Part shown: piece after piece, positions 23,379 to 31,584 of the stretch
How the letters are laid out: every line of letters begins with the position of its first letter
Position numbering within the stretch: the stretch's first letter is position 1
The notes under the pieces: model-generated
The model's input: the letters and a program-made list of their open reading frames with translations, nothing else
What the model was told of the DNA's origin: nothing
Database searches by the model: none
Source of the DNA: Ventricola sp036297385
Lineage (GTDB): Bacteria > Bacillota > Clostridia > Christensenellales > Aristaeellaceae
Length of the DNA stretch: 31,619 nucleotides
Reading direction: 5' to 3'
Assembly (NCBI GenBank): GCA_036297385.1
Contig: JAXJLD010000023.1
Location: 1 to 31,619 of the forward strand
Program-made: the position numbers and the translations under genes

Positions 23379-24581
23379 TTACGCGCGAAGCTTCAACACC
23401 GCGCTGAGAATTCGATCGGCCACATCGGCCTTTGCCATCAAGGGCAGCGCTTCTTCCCCATCTCGGGTGATCAGCGTCACAATGTTGGTATCCACGTCAA
23501 AGCCTGCGCCGGAAGCCGTCACATCGTTCGCCACGATCATATCGAGGTTTTTCTTCTCCAGCTTACCCCTAGCGTGTTCCAATACATCATTTGTTTCAGC
23601 CGCAAAGCCCACAAACGTCTGATCTGCATGCTTCGTGCGTCCGAGCGTAGCAGCCACGTCCGGATTCTCAACCAGCTCAATCGTCATGCCCGCACCGCCC
23701 TGCTTCTTGATCTTCTGCGGGGCAATCTCCTTGGCGCGGTAGTCCGCCGGTGCAGCCGACTGGATGAGGATATCCTGCTCGCCTGCCAGCACAAGCGCCT
23801 GCTCCAGCAGCTCACAGGTCGTCCCAAACGGCACCACCCGAACGCCCTGCGGCGGCTCAATCGAAACAGGGCCGGTGAGCAACGTTACCTGTGCGCCCCG
23901 CCTCTGTGCTGCCCGCGCGATGGCATAGCCCATCTTGCCGGAGGATCGGTTGGAAATATAGCGCACAGGATCAAGCGCCTCCCGCGTCGGCCCAGCCGTG
24001 ACCAGCACGCGGAGCCCTTCCATGTCGCGCACGCCGCACAGCACATCCAGCGCACGCTGGGCGATTACAGCAACATCCTCGAGCTTGCCCGCGCCGTTGT
24101 CGCCGCAGGCCAGATGTCCTGACGCCGGCGCAACGATCTGTACACCGCGCGATGCAAGCGTTTCGATATTATGCTGCGTCGCAGGGTTTTCCCACATCCC
24201 GGTATTCATCGCCGGGGCGATCATAACCGGCGCTTTCGTCGCCATGACCGTCGTGGACAGCATATCATCCGCAATGCCGCAGGCCATTTTGCCCATGATA
24301 TTCGCCGTTGCTGGCGCAATCAAAAAGAGGTCGGCACGCTTTGCCAGCGCAATATGCTCGACCTCCCACGTTGCAGGTCGGTCAAACGTATCCGTCGCCA
24401 CAGGATGACCGGAGAGCGTTTCAAACGTCAGCGGCGAAACAAACCGGCAGGCATTCTTGGTCATCACGACATAGACATCTGCCCCTCGCTTTTGCAGCAG
24501 GCGCAGAATCTCACACGCCTTATACGCCGCAATGCCGCCCGTCACGCCCAGAACGACACACGGCTTTTTACAGCTGCTCAT
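23379..24581 (-). CDS. coaBC: CoaBC, bifunctional phosphopantothenoylcysteine decarboxylase/synthase
   Basis: Makes 4'-phosphopantetheine in two steps of coenzyme A synthesis: ligation of cysteine (CoaB) and decarboxylation (CoaC, FMN-dependent). The 400 residues carry the CoaC half with GVTGGIAAYK, catalytic His76 in VEHIAL, PAMNTGMW (123-130) and Cys159 in SGHLACGDNG. The CoaB half starts near residue 187 with VLVTAGPTREALDPVR and ISNRSSGKMG. The ATG at 24581 lies inside the end of rpoZ, overlapping it by 14 bases, with no strong ribosome binding site, suggesting translational coupling. An ATG at 24605 is an alternative adding eight residues. priA, the usual next gene in Firmicutes, is replaced here by a terminator. 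Confidence 0.96.
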   Translation of the reverse strand: MSSCKKPCVVLGVTGGIAAYKACEILRLLQKRGADVYVVMTKNACRFVSPLTFETLSGHPVATDTFDRPATWEVEHIALAKRADLFLIAPATANIMGKMACGIADDMLSTTVMATKAPVMIAPAMNTGMWENPATQHNIETLASRGVQIVAPASGHLACGDNGAGKLEDVAVIAQRALDVLCGVRDMEGLRVLVTAGPTREALDPVRYISNRSSGKMGYAIARAAQRRGAQVTLLTGPVSIEPPQGVRVVPFGTTCELLEQALVLAGEQDILIQSAAPADYRAKEIAPQKIKKQGGAGMTIELVENPDVAATLGRTKHADQTFVGFAAETNDVLEHARGKLEKKNLDMIVANDVTASGAGFDVDTNIVTLITRDGEEALPLMAKADVADRILSAVLKLRA

Positions 24582-24795
24582 CTTCGCTGTCCGCGCCGCG
24601 CTCATAGGTAATCAAACCACGATCCACCTCGTCGATCGCGATGGAAACAGGCATATTCTCCTTATCCTTCGCGTCGATCAGCGGCGGAATGCCGTCCACG
24701 AGCTGGCGGGCACGCTTGGAGACCTCAACCACCAGCGTATAGCGGCAATCAGCTTTTTCCAGAAGCTGCAGGATGTTCGGGTTAGTCATCGACAT
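24568..24795 (-). CDS. rpoZ: RNA polymerase omega subunit
   Basis: Small RNA polymerase subunit aiding assembly of beta-prime. The 75 residues show the family pattern: CRYTLVVEVSKRARQL in the first half and MPVSIAIDEVDRGLITY in the second, ending in an acidic tail. The ATG follows AGGAGG. It sits between gmk and coaBC, its standard place in Firmicutes. A 73-base gap separates it from gmk; no clear hairpin was seen there. Confidence 0.95.
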   Translation of the reverse strand: MSMTNPNILQLLEKADCRYTLVVEVSKRARQLVDGIPPLIDAKDKENMPVSIAIDEVDRGLITYERGADSEDEQL

Positions 24796-24868
24796 AAACA
24801 GGTTCCTCCTCTTTCTCCTCTAAAACCGGGGTAACGGCTTTCCTTTGACAGAACATCTGCGGCAAAGG

Positions 24869-25441
24869 TCAGCCCTGATGCGTTTCTTTCAGGTACACGC
24901 TGCGGAGCTGACGATAGCTTTCATTTAAATCCGCACCGTTGACAATGCGATAGCGGTACTTGTCCGCATAATTCAGCTCACGGCGAGCCGTCTCCAAGCG
25001 GGAAAGCACTTTTTCTTCCGTTTCGGTGCCGCGTCCGCGCAGACGGCGTTCCAACTCCTCAAAGCTCGGCGGGCACACAAAGATGCTTACGCAATCCGGC
25101 ATACTTGCCATCACCTGCATGGCGCCCTGCACCTCAATTTCCAGCAGAACGTTTTTACCTGTGCGCAGAAGTTCCATCACATAGGATTTCGGCGTGCCGT
25201 AGCAGTTCCCAGCAAATTCCGCATACTCCAGAAAGTCATTATTCGCGATGCGTTTTTCAAATTCCTGCCTGCTGATAAAAAAGTAGTGCTTTCCATCCAC
25301 CTCGCCCTCGCGAGGTGCGCGCGTAGTCGCCGATACGGAAAATGCAATCTGGTCGCCGAATTCGGCCATCAGCATGGCGTTCAGCGTGCCCTTGCCCACA
25401 CCGGACGGGCCGGAAAAGACGAACAGCTTTCCCTCTTGCAT
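24869..25441 (-). CDS. gmk: Guanylate kinase
   Basis: Phosphorylates GMP to GDP with ATP, an essential step of guanine nucleotide supply. The 190 residues show the P-loop GPSGVGKGT (11-19), the GMP-binding block SATTRAPREGEVDGKHY, and YGTPK with the lid region FERRLRGRGTE-type sequence (here LERRLRGRGTE). Length is normal. The ATG overlaps the remA stop by one base (TGATG), with GGAGGAAG inside remA as ribosome binding site. Confidence 0.97.
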   Translation of the reverse strand: MQEGKLFVFSGPSGVGKGTLNAMLMAEFGDQIAFSVSATTRAPREGEVDGKHYFFISRQEFEKRIANNDFLEYAEFAGNCYGTPKSYVMELLRTGKNVLLEIEVQGAMQVMASMPDCVSIFVCPPSFEELERRLRGRGTETEEKVLSRLETARRELNYADKYRYRIVNGADLNESYRQLRSVYLKETHQG

Positions 25442-25716
25442 CAGGGTTCTTCCTCCTCCACAATCGTGGTGTTATCCTTTACGTCAAAGCGATGTGCGAT
25501 GGTCTCCGGCTGAACCGCCGAGAGAATCACATGATCGCTGTCCGAGATGATGACCGCGCGCGTGCGGCGGCCATACGTCGCGTCGATCAGTCGGCGTTCC
25601 TCCTTCGCCTCCTGAATAATGCGCTTAACCGGCGCGGAGTCCGGGCCGATAATCGCAATGATGCGGCTGGACGAGATAAAGTTGCCATAGCCGACATTGA
25701 TGAGCTTGATTTCCAT
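25441..25716 (-). CDS. remA: RemA, DUF370 extracellular-matrix regulatory protein
   Basis: Small DNA-binding regulator known in B. subtilis to activate biofilm matrix genes; in Clostridia its targets are not established. The 91 residues include INVGYGNFISSSRIIAI and GPDSAPVKRIIQEAK, then DATYGRRTRAVIISDSDHV, all hallmark segments of the family. The C-terminus is acidic (VEEEEP). The ATG follows GGAGG. The order yicC, remA, gmk, rpoZ, coaBC is the conserved Firmicutes arrangement and supports the call. Confidence 0.95.
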   Translation of the reverse strand: MEIKLINVGYGNFISSSRIIAIIGPDSAPVKRIIQEAKEERRLIDATYGRRTRAVIISDSDHVILSAVQPETIAHRFDVKDNTTIVEEEEP

Positions 25717-25746
25717 GTTGTCCTCCGTTTAGGATGGGCGAACCAA

Positions 25747-26619
25747 TCACTCGATATTCTGCACCTGCTCGCGCAGCTTCTCGATCTCGCCCTTCGCGGC
25801 GACGACAGCCTGCGCAATCGCGGTATCGGACGCCTTGGAACCGATGGTATTGGTCTCTCGATTGAGCTCCTGCACCAGAAAATCCAGCTTCCTGCCCACC
25901 GGCTCGGCCATCTGTGTCGTATCGCGAAGCGCGTCGAGATGGCTCTTGAGGCGCACCAGCTCCTCGTCAATCGCTGCACGGTCGGCAAAAAGCGCCACCT
26001 CTGTCAGCAGGCGCGCCTCATCCAGCTCGCCATCCGTCAGCGCTGCAATGCGCTGGCTCAGCTTCTCGCGGTATTCGTTCACCACCATCGGTGCGCGCAC
26101 CGCGATGGTTTCGCGCAGGCCATCAATAGCGTCCAGCTTTTCCAGCATATCCGCACGCATACGCTCACCCTCCTGCTCACGCATCTGGATGAGCCCGTCG
26201 AGCGCACCGTCCAGTGCGCGGACAAACAGCTCGCGAACGGCCTGTTGATCCTCGTCCTTCTCCTGCACAGTCAGTACGTCAGGCAGGCGGGCATATTCTG
26301 CCAGCGGCAGATCCGCATCGCGCCCCACCGCAGCAGCCAATTCCTCCAACGCCTGATGGTATGCAGCCGCCAGCGCCGTATCCACGCGCACCGTTCTCGC
26401 ATCCTGCCGATGGTTTTCATAGCTGACAAACACATCCACATGGCCGCGCGCCAGCCGCGCACTCACACCCTTGCGCACCGCGTCATCCAAAAATGACAGC
26501 GTGCGAGAAAGTCGATAGGAAATATCCAGAAAGCGATGGTTTACGCTCTTGACCTCCACGGTCATCTCGCGCCCATCCTCCTCGAGGTGGCATCGGCCAT
26601 AGCCGGTCATGCTCTTCAC
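25747..26619 (-). CDS. yicC: YicC/YloC-family endoribonuclease
   Basis: Family of stress-associated proteins; YicC/YloC have been described as endoribonucleases acting on RNA. The 290 residues start KSMTGYG and contain VEVKSVNHRFLDI (about 22-34), the family signature, then a helical middle and a C-terminal end with GRKLDFLVQELNRETNTIGSK. The GTG at 26619 is chosen because AAAGGAG is then about 10 bases upstream; the GTG at 26628 lies directly against that site. The length of 290 matches B. subtilis YloC. It is the first gene after a promoter. Confidence 0.94.
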   Translation of the reverse strand: MKSMTGYGRCHLEEDGREMTVEVKSVNHRFLDISYRLSRTLSFLDDAVRKGVSARLARGHVDVFVSYENHRQDARTVRVDTALAAAYHQALEELAAAVGRDADLPLAEYARLPDVLTVQEKDEDQQAVRELFVRALDGALDGLIQMREQEGERMRADMLEKLDAIDGLRETIAVRAPMVVNEYREKLSQRIAALTDGELDEARLLTEVALFADRAAIDEELVRLKSHLDALRDTTQMAEPVGRKLDFLVQELNRETNTIGSKASDTAIAQAVVAAKGEIEKLREQVQNIE

Positions 26620-26629
26620 CGCCGTCACG

Positions 26630-26636
26630 CTCCTTT
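26630..26636 (-). promoter_or_regulatory. Ribosome binding site deciding the yicC start
   Basis: AAAGGAG on the minus strand, about 10 bases before GTG at 26619 and only one base before GTG at 26628. It supports the downstream start. Confidence 0.6.
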
Positions 26637-26666
26637 AATTGGCTTTTAAGGCCAGTCAATCATATG

Positions 26667-26695
26667 ATTATAACACCGAACCCGCAAAATGGAAA
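26667..26695 (-). promoter_or_regulatory. Promoter for the yicC-remA-gmk-rpoZ-coaBC operon
   Basis: TATAAT at 26672-26667 preceded by TGT (extended -10), with TTTCCA at 26695-26690 as a 4-of-6 -35 and a 17-base spacer. It lies between ligA and yicC. Confidence 0.75.
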
Positions 26696-26703
26696 GTCCA
26701 AAC

Positions 26704-26719
26704 TGCATGAAAACATGCA
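26704..26719 (-). terminator. Small hairpin after ligA, possible weak terminator
   Basis: TGCATG and CATGCA form a six-bp stem with a four-base loop immediately after the ligA stop. The tail (GTTTGG) is poorly U-rich and the stem is short, so termination would be weak. Confidence 0.35.
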
Positions 26720-28735
26720 TTATTCTGCCGCAGAATTCGCCGGATCTGTTGTTCCCGCCGAAATAGCCGCCAGAAACTCCGCTTCATCCATGATGCGAAC
26801 GCCGAGTTTCCGCGCCTTTTCCAGCTTGCTGCCCGCGCTTTCTCCTGCCAGCACAACGCCTGTCTTGCCGGACACGCTGCCGGTTGCCTTGCCTCCGTTT
26901 TTGCGGATCATTTCCTCGGCCTGTGCGCGCGTAAGCGTGGGAAGCGTTCCGGTCAGCACAAACGTCATACCAGCAAAGCACTGGCCTGCGTTCTCTTCCT
27001 GATGCAGCCTTGGCTTCACGCCGCAGGCAAGAAGCCGCTGCACAAACTGTCGGTTCTCTGGATCAGCAAAGAACTCCGTAATCGACCCCGCCACAATGCT
27101 GCCCACATCCTCCAGCGCCGTCAGCTCCTCTTCATCTGCCGCCATCAGGCTTTCGAGAGAACCGAAGTGTTCCATCAGGTCGCGTGCGGTCTTTTTTCCG
27201 ATGTTGGGAATGCCGATGGCGAAAAGGAAGGCATCCAGCTCGCAGTCCTTGCTCTTTTCCAGCTCAGAGAGCAGCTTGTCCGCCTTCTTGGGGCCAAATC
27301 CCTTGAGCGCCATCATCTGCTCACGCTCCAGCCCGTAGAGATCGGCCGCATCGCGCAGACCAAGCTGATCGTAAAACAGCTCCGCCGTCTTTTCGCTGAA
27401 CGCTTCGATATCCATGCCCTGCCTGGAAGCATAGTGCTTGAGCCGCGCAATCGCCTGCGGGCGGCAGGTCTGGCGGTTCAGGCAGAAGATATGTGCGCCA
27501 CGCCGTGTCAGCGGACCGCCGCACGCCGGGCAAGCCGTCGGCGGCTGCACGTCGGTCTCCGGCGCTTCGCCCTCGCCTTTCCAGACAACACCCATGATCT
27601 CCGGGATCACATCGTTGGAGCGCCGCACCCATACCTCGCTGCCGATGCGCACGCGCTTTCGCTGAATATCGCCATAATTGTTGAGCGTCGCGCGGCGCAC
27701 CGTCACGCCGCAGATGTCCACCGGATCAAGGTGTGCCAGCGGCGTGAACTTGCCCGTGCGCCCCAGCTCCCACGAAATCTCGCGCAGCGTCGTCACGGTT
27801 TCCTGCGCTGCGAATTTGAAAGCGATTGCCCAGCGCGGGAATTTATCCGTCGTGCCCAGCACCTCGCGGGTACGCATATCGGTCAGCTTGATCGTCGCGC
27901 CGTCGATGAGGAAATCGAGCGAATCGCGCTCCTCCTCCACATGGCGCACCAGCTTCATCGCATCCTCGATGGAATCCGCAAAGCCCGTATAGGGGCTGAC
28001 CGGCAGGCCGTTTGTCCGAAGGAAATCGAGCATTTCCTGCTGCGTTTCAAAGTTCCTGTCCTCGATATAGCCCACCTGATAGAACAGCGCGTCGAGATTC
28101 CGGCTTGCTGTCACCTTCGGATCGAGATTGCGCAGCGCACCGGCGGCGGCATTGCGCGCATTCTTGAGCGGCTCCTCCGCCGTCTCGTTGTACTTAGCCA
28201 GGGCGGACAGGCGCATGATGCACTCGCCCTGCACCTCCATGCGCCCCTGAAAGGGAATCTTCTCTGGGATACAGCGAATGGTCAGTGCCTGCGGCAGAAT
28301 GCCCTCGCCCACCTTGCCGTCGCCGCGCGTAGCCGCCTGTACCAGCCTGCCGCCCTCGTAGGTGAGGTTGATGGTCAGGCCGTCGAGCTTATACTCCACG
28401 CAGTATCGGTTTTCCGGCAGGCCGCCAGCCTCATGCGTCAGTTTGCCGCAGCGCTGCGCCCACGCGAGGATCTCACCTTCGCTCTGTGCCTTGTCCATGC
28501 TCCACAGCGGCGCAATGTGGCGATGCGGCACAAAACCCTCCATCACCTCGCCGCCCACGCGCCGGGTCGGGGAGTCCGGCAGGCGTTCGCCCGTCTGCTC
28601 CTCCAGCTGCCGCAGCTCCGCATACATCGCGTCCCACTCGTCGTCGGACATGACGGCGTCATTGCCGTCGTAATAGACCTTGGAGGCCGCATTCAGCCGC
28701 GCAATCAGCGCCTGCATGCGCTGTCTCTCGTCCAT
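26720..28735 (-). CDS. ligA: NAD-dependent DNA ligase LigA
   Basis: Seals nicks in DNA during replication and repair using NAD. The 671 residues match the family and show the domain Ia region, the adenylation site EYKLDG with Lys116, an OB fold with LGRTGKFTPLAHLDPV, a zinc finger (Cys402, 405, 418, 424), helix-hairpin-helix repeats (about 470-575) with GIPNIGKKTARDL, and a C-terminal BRCT domain (about 585-660). The ATG lies five bases after the pcrA stop. The pcrA-ligA pair is a conserved Firmicutes arrangement. Confidence 0.98.
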   Translation of the reverse strand: MDERQRMQALIARLNAASKVYYDGNDAVMSDDEWDAMYAELRQLEEQTGERLPDSPTRRVGGEVMEGFVPHRHIAPLWSMDKAQSEGEILAWAQRCGKLTHEAGGLPENRYCVEYKLDGLTINLTYEGGRLVQAATRGDGKVGEGILPQALTIRCIPEKIPFQGRMEVQGECIMRLSALAKYNETAEEPLKNARNAAAGALRNLDPKVTASRNLDALFYQVGYIEDRNFETQQEMLDFLRTNGLPVSPYTGFADSIEDAMKLVRHVEEERDSLDFLIDGATIKLTDMRTREVLGTTDKFPRWAIAFKFAAQETVTTLREISWELGRTGKFTPLAHLDPVDICGVTVRRATLNNYGDIQRKRVRIGSEVWVRRSNDVIPEIMGVVWKGEGEAPETDVQPPTACPACGGPLTRRGAHIFCLNRQTCRPQAIARLKHYASRQGMDIEAFSEKTAELFYDQLGLRDAADLYGLEREQMMALKGFGPKKADKLLSELEKSKDCELDAFLFAIGIPNIGKKTARDLMEHFGSLESLMAADEEELTALEDVGSIVAGSITEFFADPENRQFVQRLLACGVKPRLHQEENAGQCFAGMTFVLTGTLPTLTRAQAEEMIRKNGGKATGSVSGKTGVVLAGESAGSKLEKARKLGVRIMDEAEFLAAISAGTTDPANSAAE

Positions 28736-28740
28736 TCGTT

Positions 28741-31146
28741 TTATCCCTCCGTCTTGATAATCGGCGCGATGGACAGCGCAAACTCCTTCACGCCCACGCG
28801 CGTATCGTCAAACCGAATCATGATCCGCGCGTCCGAGCCGCTGCCCGTTACGCGGATGACCGCGCCGCGCCCAAATTTCTTGTGAAGCACATGGTCGCCC
28901 GCCGCAAAGATGGACGGCGCAGCCTCGTGCGCGGCAGAGCGAACCACCTTCGTTTCTGCCGCCGCATCCATGCCGCGCTGCACGCCGCTGACGTTTCTGC
29001 CGCCGACGCGCTCTGTATTTCCCATGCCTGCACCAGACCCTCGGCTCCACGAGAGGTAGCTCTGGCGCTGTCCGCCCGGCAGCGCACTTTGGTACGCCGT
29101 CTTGGGCTTCCATCCCCCTGCGCCCTCGCTCTGGACACCGGACTGCGCAAAGCTGCTACCCCGGCTCCACGCCGGCTGACGGCCGCCCTGCCATCCTCGT
29201 TCACCCACCGGCGCACCAAACGCCTCGCGCCGCTGAGACACATCCTCCAGCACGCGCACCGGAATGTCGTCAATGAACCGGGAACGGTCGTTAAACTGCA
29301 TCTGATTATAGAGCATACGCCGGGATGCGTGCGAGAGATACAGCCGCTCGCGTGCGCGGGTGATGCCCACATAGCACAGCCTGCGCTCCTCCTCCATGCG
29401 CGCGGTATCATCCTGACTGCGTGCGGACGGAAAGAGGTTTTCCTCCATGCCGATCATGAACACATTGGGGAACTCCAGGCCCTTGGCGCTGTGCAGCGTC
29501 ATCATCGTCACTGCGCCGCCGTCCTCGTTCATACCGTCCAGATCGGACACCAGCGCGACATTTTCCAGATATTCCGACAGCGTCGGGTTATCCGCCTTCT
29601 CCTCAAACTCCTGCACCGCGCCGACAAACTCGCGGATGTTCTCCACGCGGCTGCGGTTCTCGTCGTTGTCCTCCTTGGTGTACTGGCTCTCCAGCCCCGT
29701 CGTGTCAATGACATACTGCACCAGCTCGGTCAGCTTCATGGTTTCCGCCATCATGGTCAGGTTCATCATCAGCTCGCAGAACTTTTCCACGCTCTTGCGT
29801 CCGCGCACACCGATGCTCTCCGGGACATCCATGCAGGCGGTCAGCAGCGGCATCTGCTGTTCGGCAGCGTGGCGCACCAGCTCGGTCACGGTCGTATCGC
29901 CGATGGCGCGCTTGGGCACGTTGATGATGCGGCGCACGGAGACATCATCCGAAGGATTCACCATCACACGCAGGTACGCCAGAATGTCCTTGACCTCCTT
30001 GCGGTCATAGAAGCGCAGGCCGCCATACATCCGATAGCGGATGCCGCTCTGCACAAACGCCTCTTCCACGACACGGGACTGTGCATTCGTGCGATAAAGC
30101 ACAGCGCAGCGGGCATAATCCTCGCCCTGTTCCTGAAGCGCACGCACCTGCTGGCAGACCCATGCGGCCTCCTCGCGCTCATCATCCGCACGGTACAGCC
30201 GGAGCATCTCCCCCGGGCCCTCCTGTGTCCAGAGTGCCTTGTCCTTGCGGTTCTCATTGAGCGCAATGACCTGATTCGCCGCATCCAGAATATTCGCTGT
30301 CGAGCGGTAGTTCTGTTCCAGCTTGATGACCTTCGCATCCGGGAAGTCCTTCTCGAAGTCCAGAATGTTGCGGATATCTGCTCCGCGCCAGCCATAAATG
30401 GACTGGTCGTCGTCGCCGACCACGCACAGATTGCGGCTCTGCTGCGCCAGCAGACGCACGAGCATATACTGCGCATAGTTTGTATCCTGATACTCGTCCA
30501 CATGGATGTAACGGAACTTGCGCTGATATGCCTCCAGCACCGGCGGATGCGCGGCAAACAGCTCCAGCGTCTTGACGATCAAATCGTCGAAGTCAAGCGC
30601 GTTGGAACTCTTGAGCTTTTCCTCATATGCACTGTACACATCCTGCACCATCTGGCAGCGATAATCCCGGTCGGACTGGGCGAACCACTCCTGCGGGCCG
30701 ATCAGCTTGTTCTTCGCATCGGATATCTTGCTCTTGATTTCACGCGGCGGGAGGAATTTATCGTCGATGTTCAGCTTTTTGAGGATCTCCTTGAGTGCGC
30801 TCATCTGATCGTCGTCATCGTAAATGGTGAACGAGCGGGTATAGCCCAGCTTCTCGATATCCCTGCGCAGAATCTTGGCGCAGCCCGAGTGAAACGTGGA
30901 CACCCATACATCCGCCGCAGATGGGCCGACCAGCTTTTCAATGCGCTCACGCATCTCCGCAGCGGCCTTATTGGTGAAGGTGATGGCCATGATCGCCCAC
31001 GGCGGCACACCATGGTCGATGAGATTCGCCACGCGATAAGTCAGCGCACGCGTCTTGCCGGAGCCGGCACCCGCAAGCACCAAAAGCGGCCCTTCCAGCG
31101 TTTCCGCCGCGAGCCGCTGTTCCCTGTTCAGATCGTTTAGGTTCAT
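28741..31146 (-). CDS. pcrA: PcrA/UvrD-type ATP-dependent DNA helicase
   Basis: Superfamily 1A 3'-5' helicase used in repair, plasmid replication and removal of stalled complexes. The 801 residues have the Q motif LNREQRLAAE, Walker A GAGSGKT (26-32), Walker B HVDEYQDTN, GDDDQSIYGWRGAD, QNYRST, and motifs V-VI with TMMTLHSAKGLEF and YVGITRARERLYL. A Gly/Ser/Arg-rich linker (about 647-748) with two WSRG copies precedes a C-terminal Tudor-like domain (about 750-797) starting GDHVLHKKFGRG, which in PcrA contacts RNA polymerase. The ATG overlaps the yerC stop by four bases (ATGA). Confidence 0.98.
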   Translation of the reverse strand: MNLNDLNREQRLAAETLEGPLLVLAGAGSGKTRALTYRVANLIDHGVPPWAIMAITFTNKAAAEMRERIEKLVGPSAADVWVSTFHSGCAKILRRDIEKLGYTRSFTIYDDDDQMSALKEILKKLNIDDKFLPPREIKSKISDAKNKLIGPQEWFAQSDRDYRCQMVQDVYSAYEEKLKSSNALDFDDLIVKTLELFAAHPPVLEAYQRKFRYIHVDEYQDTNYAQYMLVRLLAQQSRNLCVVGDDDQSIYGWRGADIRNILDFEKDFPDAKVIKLEQNYRSTANILDAANQVIALNENRKDKALWTQEGPGEMLRLYRADDEREEAAWVCQQVRALQEQGEDYARCAVLYRTNAQSRVVEEAFVQSGIRYRMYGGLRFYDRKEVKDILAYLRVMVNPSDDVSVRRIINVPKRAIGDTTVTELVRHAAEQQMPLLTACMDVPESIGVRGRKSVEKFCELMMNLTMMAETMKLTELVQYVIDTTGLESQYTKEDNDENRSRVENIREFVGAVQEFEEKADNPTLSEYLENVALVSDLDGMNEDGGAVTMMTLHSAKGLEFPNVFMIGMEENLFPSARSQDDTARMEEERRLCYVGITRARERLYLSHASRRMLYNQMQFNDRSRFIDDIPVRVLEDVSQRREAFGAPVGERGWQGGRQPAWSRGSSFAQSGVQSEGAGGWKPKTAYQSALPGGQRQSYLSWSRGSGAGMGNTERVGGRNVSGVQRGMDAAAETKVVRSAAHEAAPSIFAAGDHVLHKKFGRGAVIRVTGSGSDARIMIRFDDTRVGVKEFALSIAPIIKTEG

Positions 31147-31469
31147 GGCTGCACCTCATGCTGTTCCGCCGCATCCTCATCCTGCGGCATACGGTCAAGC
31201 ACAAGCTGATACCCGCCCGCGCCATAGGTCAGGCATCGGTTGACGCGGCTGATGGTCGCCGTGCTGGCGCCGGTTTTCTCTGCGATCTCCTGATAGGTCA
31301 CTCGCTTTTTGAGCATACGCGCCACGGCCAGACGCTGGGAAACAGCCTGAAGCTCCTTAATGGTAAAGATATCCTCAAAAAACAGGTACGCTTCCTCGCG
31401 ATTCTGAAGCGCCAGCATCGCTTCTGCGAGATCATCCACCTGTTCGTTTATGATGCGTTCGTCCAGCAT
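31143..31469 (-). CDS. yerC: YerC/YecD-family TrpR-related protein
   Basis: Small helix-turn-helix protein of the TrpR-like YerC/YecD family; its target is not established. The 108 residues contain LFFEDIFTIKELQAVSQRL, then the recognition helix-turn-helix YQEIAEKTGASTATISRVNR (about 65-84) and CLTYGAGGYQLVL, the family hallmark. The ATG at 31469 follows GGAGG at seven bases; a GTG at 31481 would overlap that site. In many Firmicutes this gene sits just before pcrA, and here the two overlap by four bases. Confidence 0.93.
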   Translation of the reverse strand: MLDERIINEQVDDLAEAMLALQNREEAYLFFEDIFTIKELQAVSQRLAVARMLKKRVTYQEIAEKTGASTATISRVNRCLTYGAGGYQLVLDRMPQDEDAAEQHEVQP

Positions 31470-31498
31470 ATGTACCTCCACACGTCATTGGTTGTTCC

Positions 31499-31504
31499 AT
31501 TATA
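31499..31504 (-). promoter_or_regulatory. Extended -10 promoter for yerC-pcrA-ligA
   Basis: TATAAT on the minus strand preceded by TGC, giving an extended -10. The region 17 bases upstream is only a T run, so the -35 is weak. It lies 29 bases before the yerC ATG. Confidence 0.65.
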
Positions 31505-31519
31505 GCACACCTGGCGCAG

Positions 31520-31541
31520 AAAAAAAAGGCGGGCATCGCCT
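31520..31541 (-). terminator. Short hairpin with T8 tail, probable terminator of an upstream gene
   Basis: AGGCG (31541-31537 on the minus strand) pairs with CGCCT (31531-31527) around a five-base loop and is followed by eight T residues. The stem is short, but the tail is strong. It would end a leftward gene lying beyond the right edge. Confidence 0.55.
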
Positions 31542-31584
31542 CCAATGTCATTAAGTTATTGTTAAGGCAACAAAAATCAGCAAG

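Noticed and set aside
24796..24868. 73-base gap between gmk and rpoZ checked for a riboswitch or promoter
   Set aside because: No convincing -10/-35 pair, hairpin or riboswitch consensus was seen beyond the rpoZ ribosome binding site.
27002..31140. Two plus-strand open frames of over 600 residues
   Set aside because: Both are antisense to ligA and pcrA and show the same Arg/His/Leu-rich composition without motifs or a ribosome binding site.
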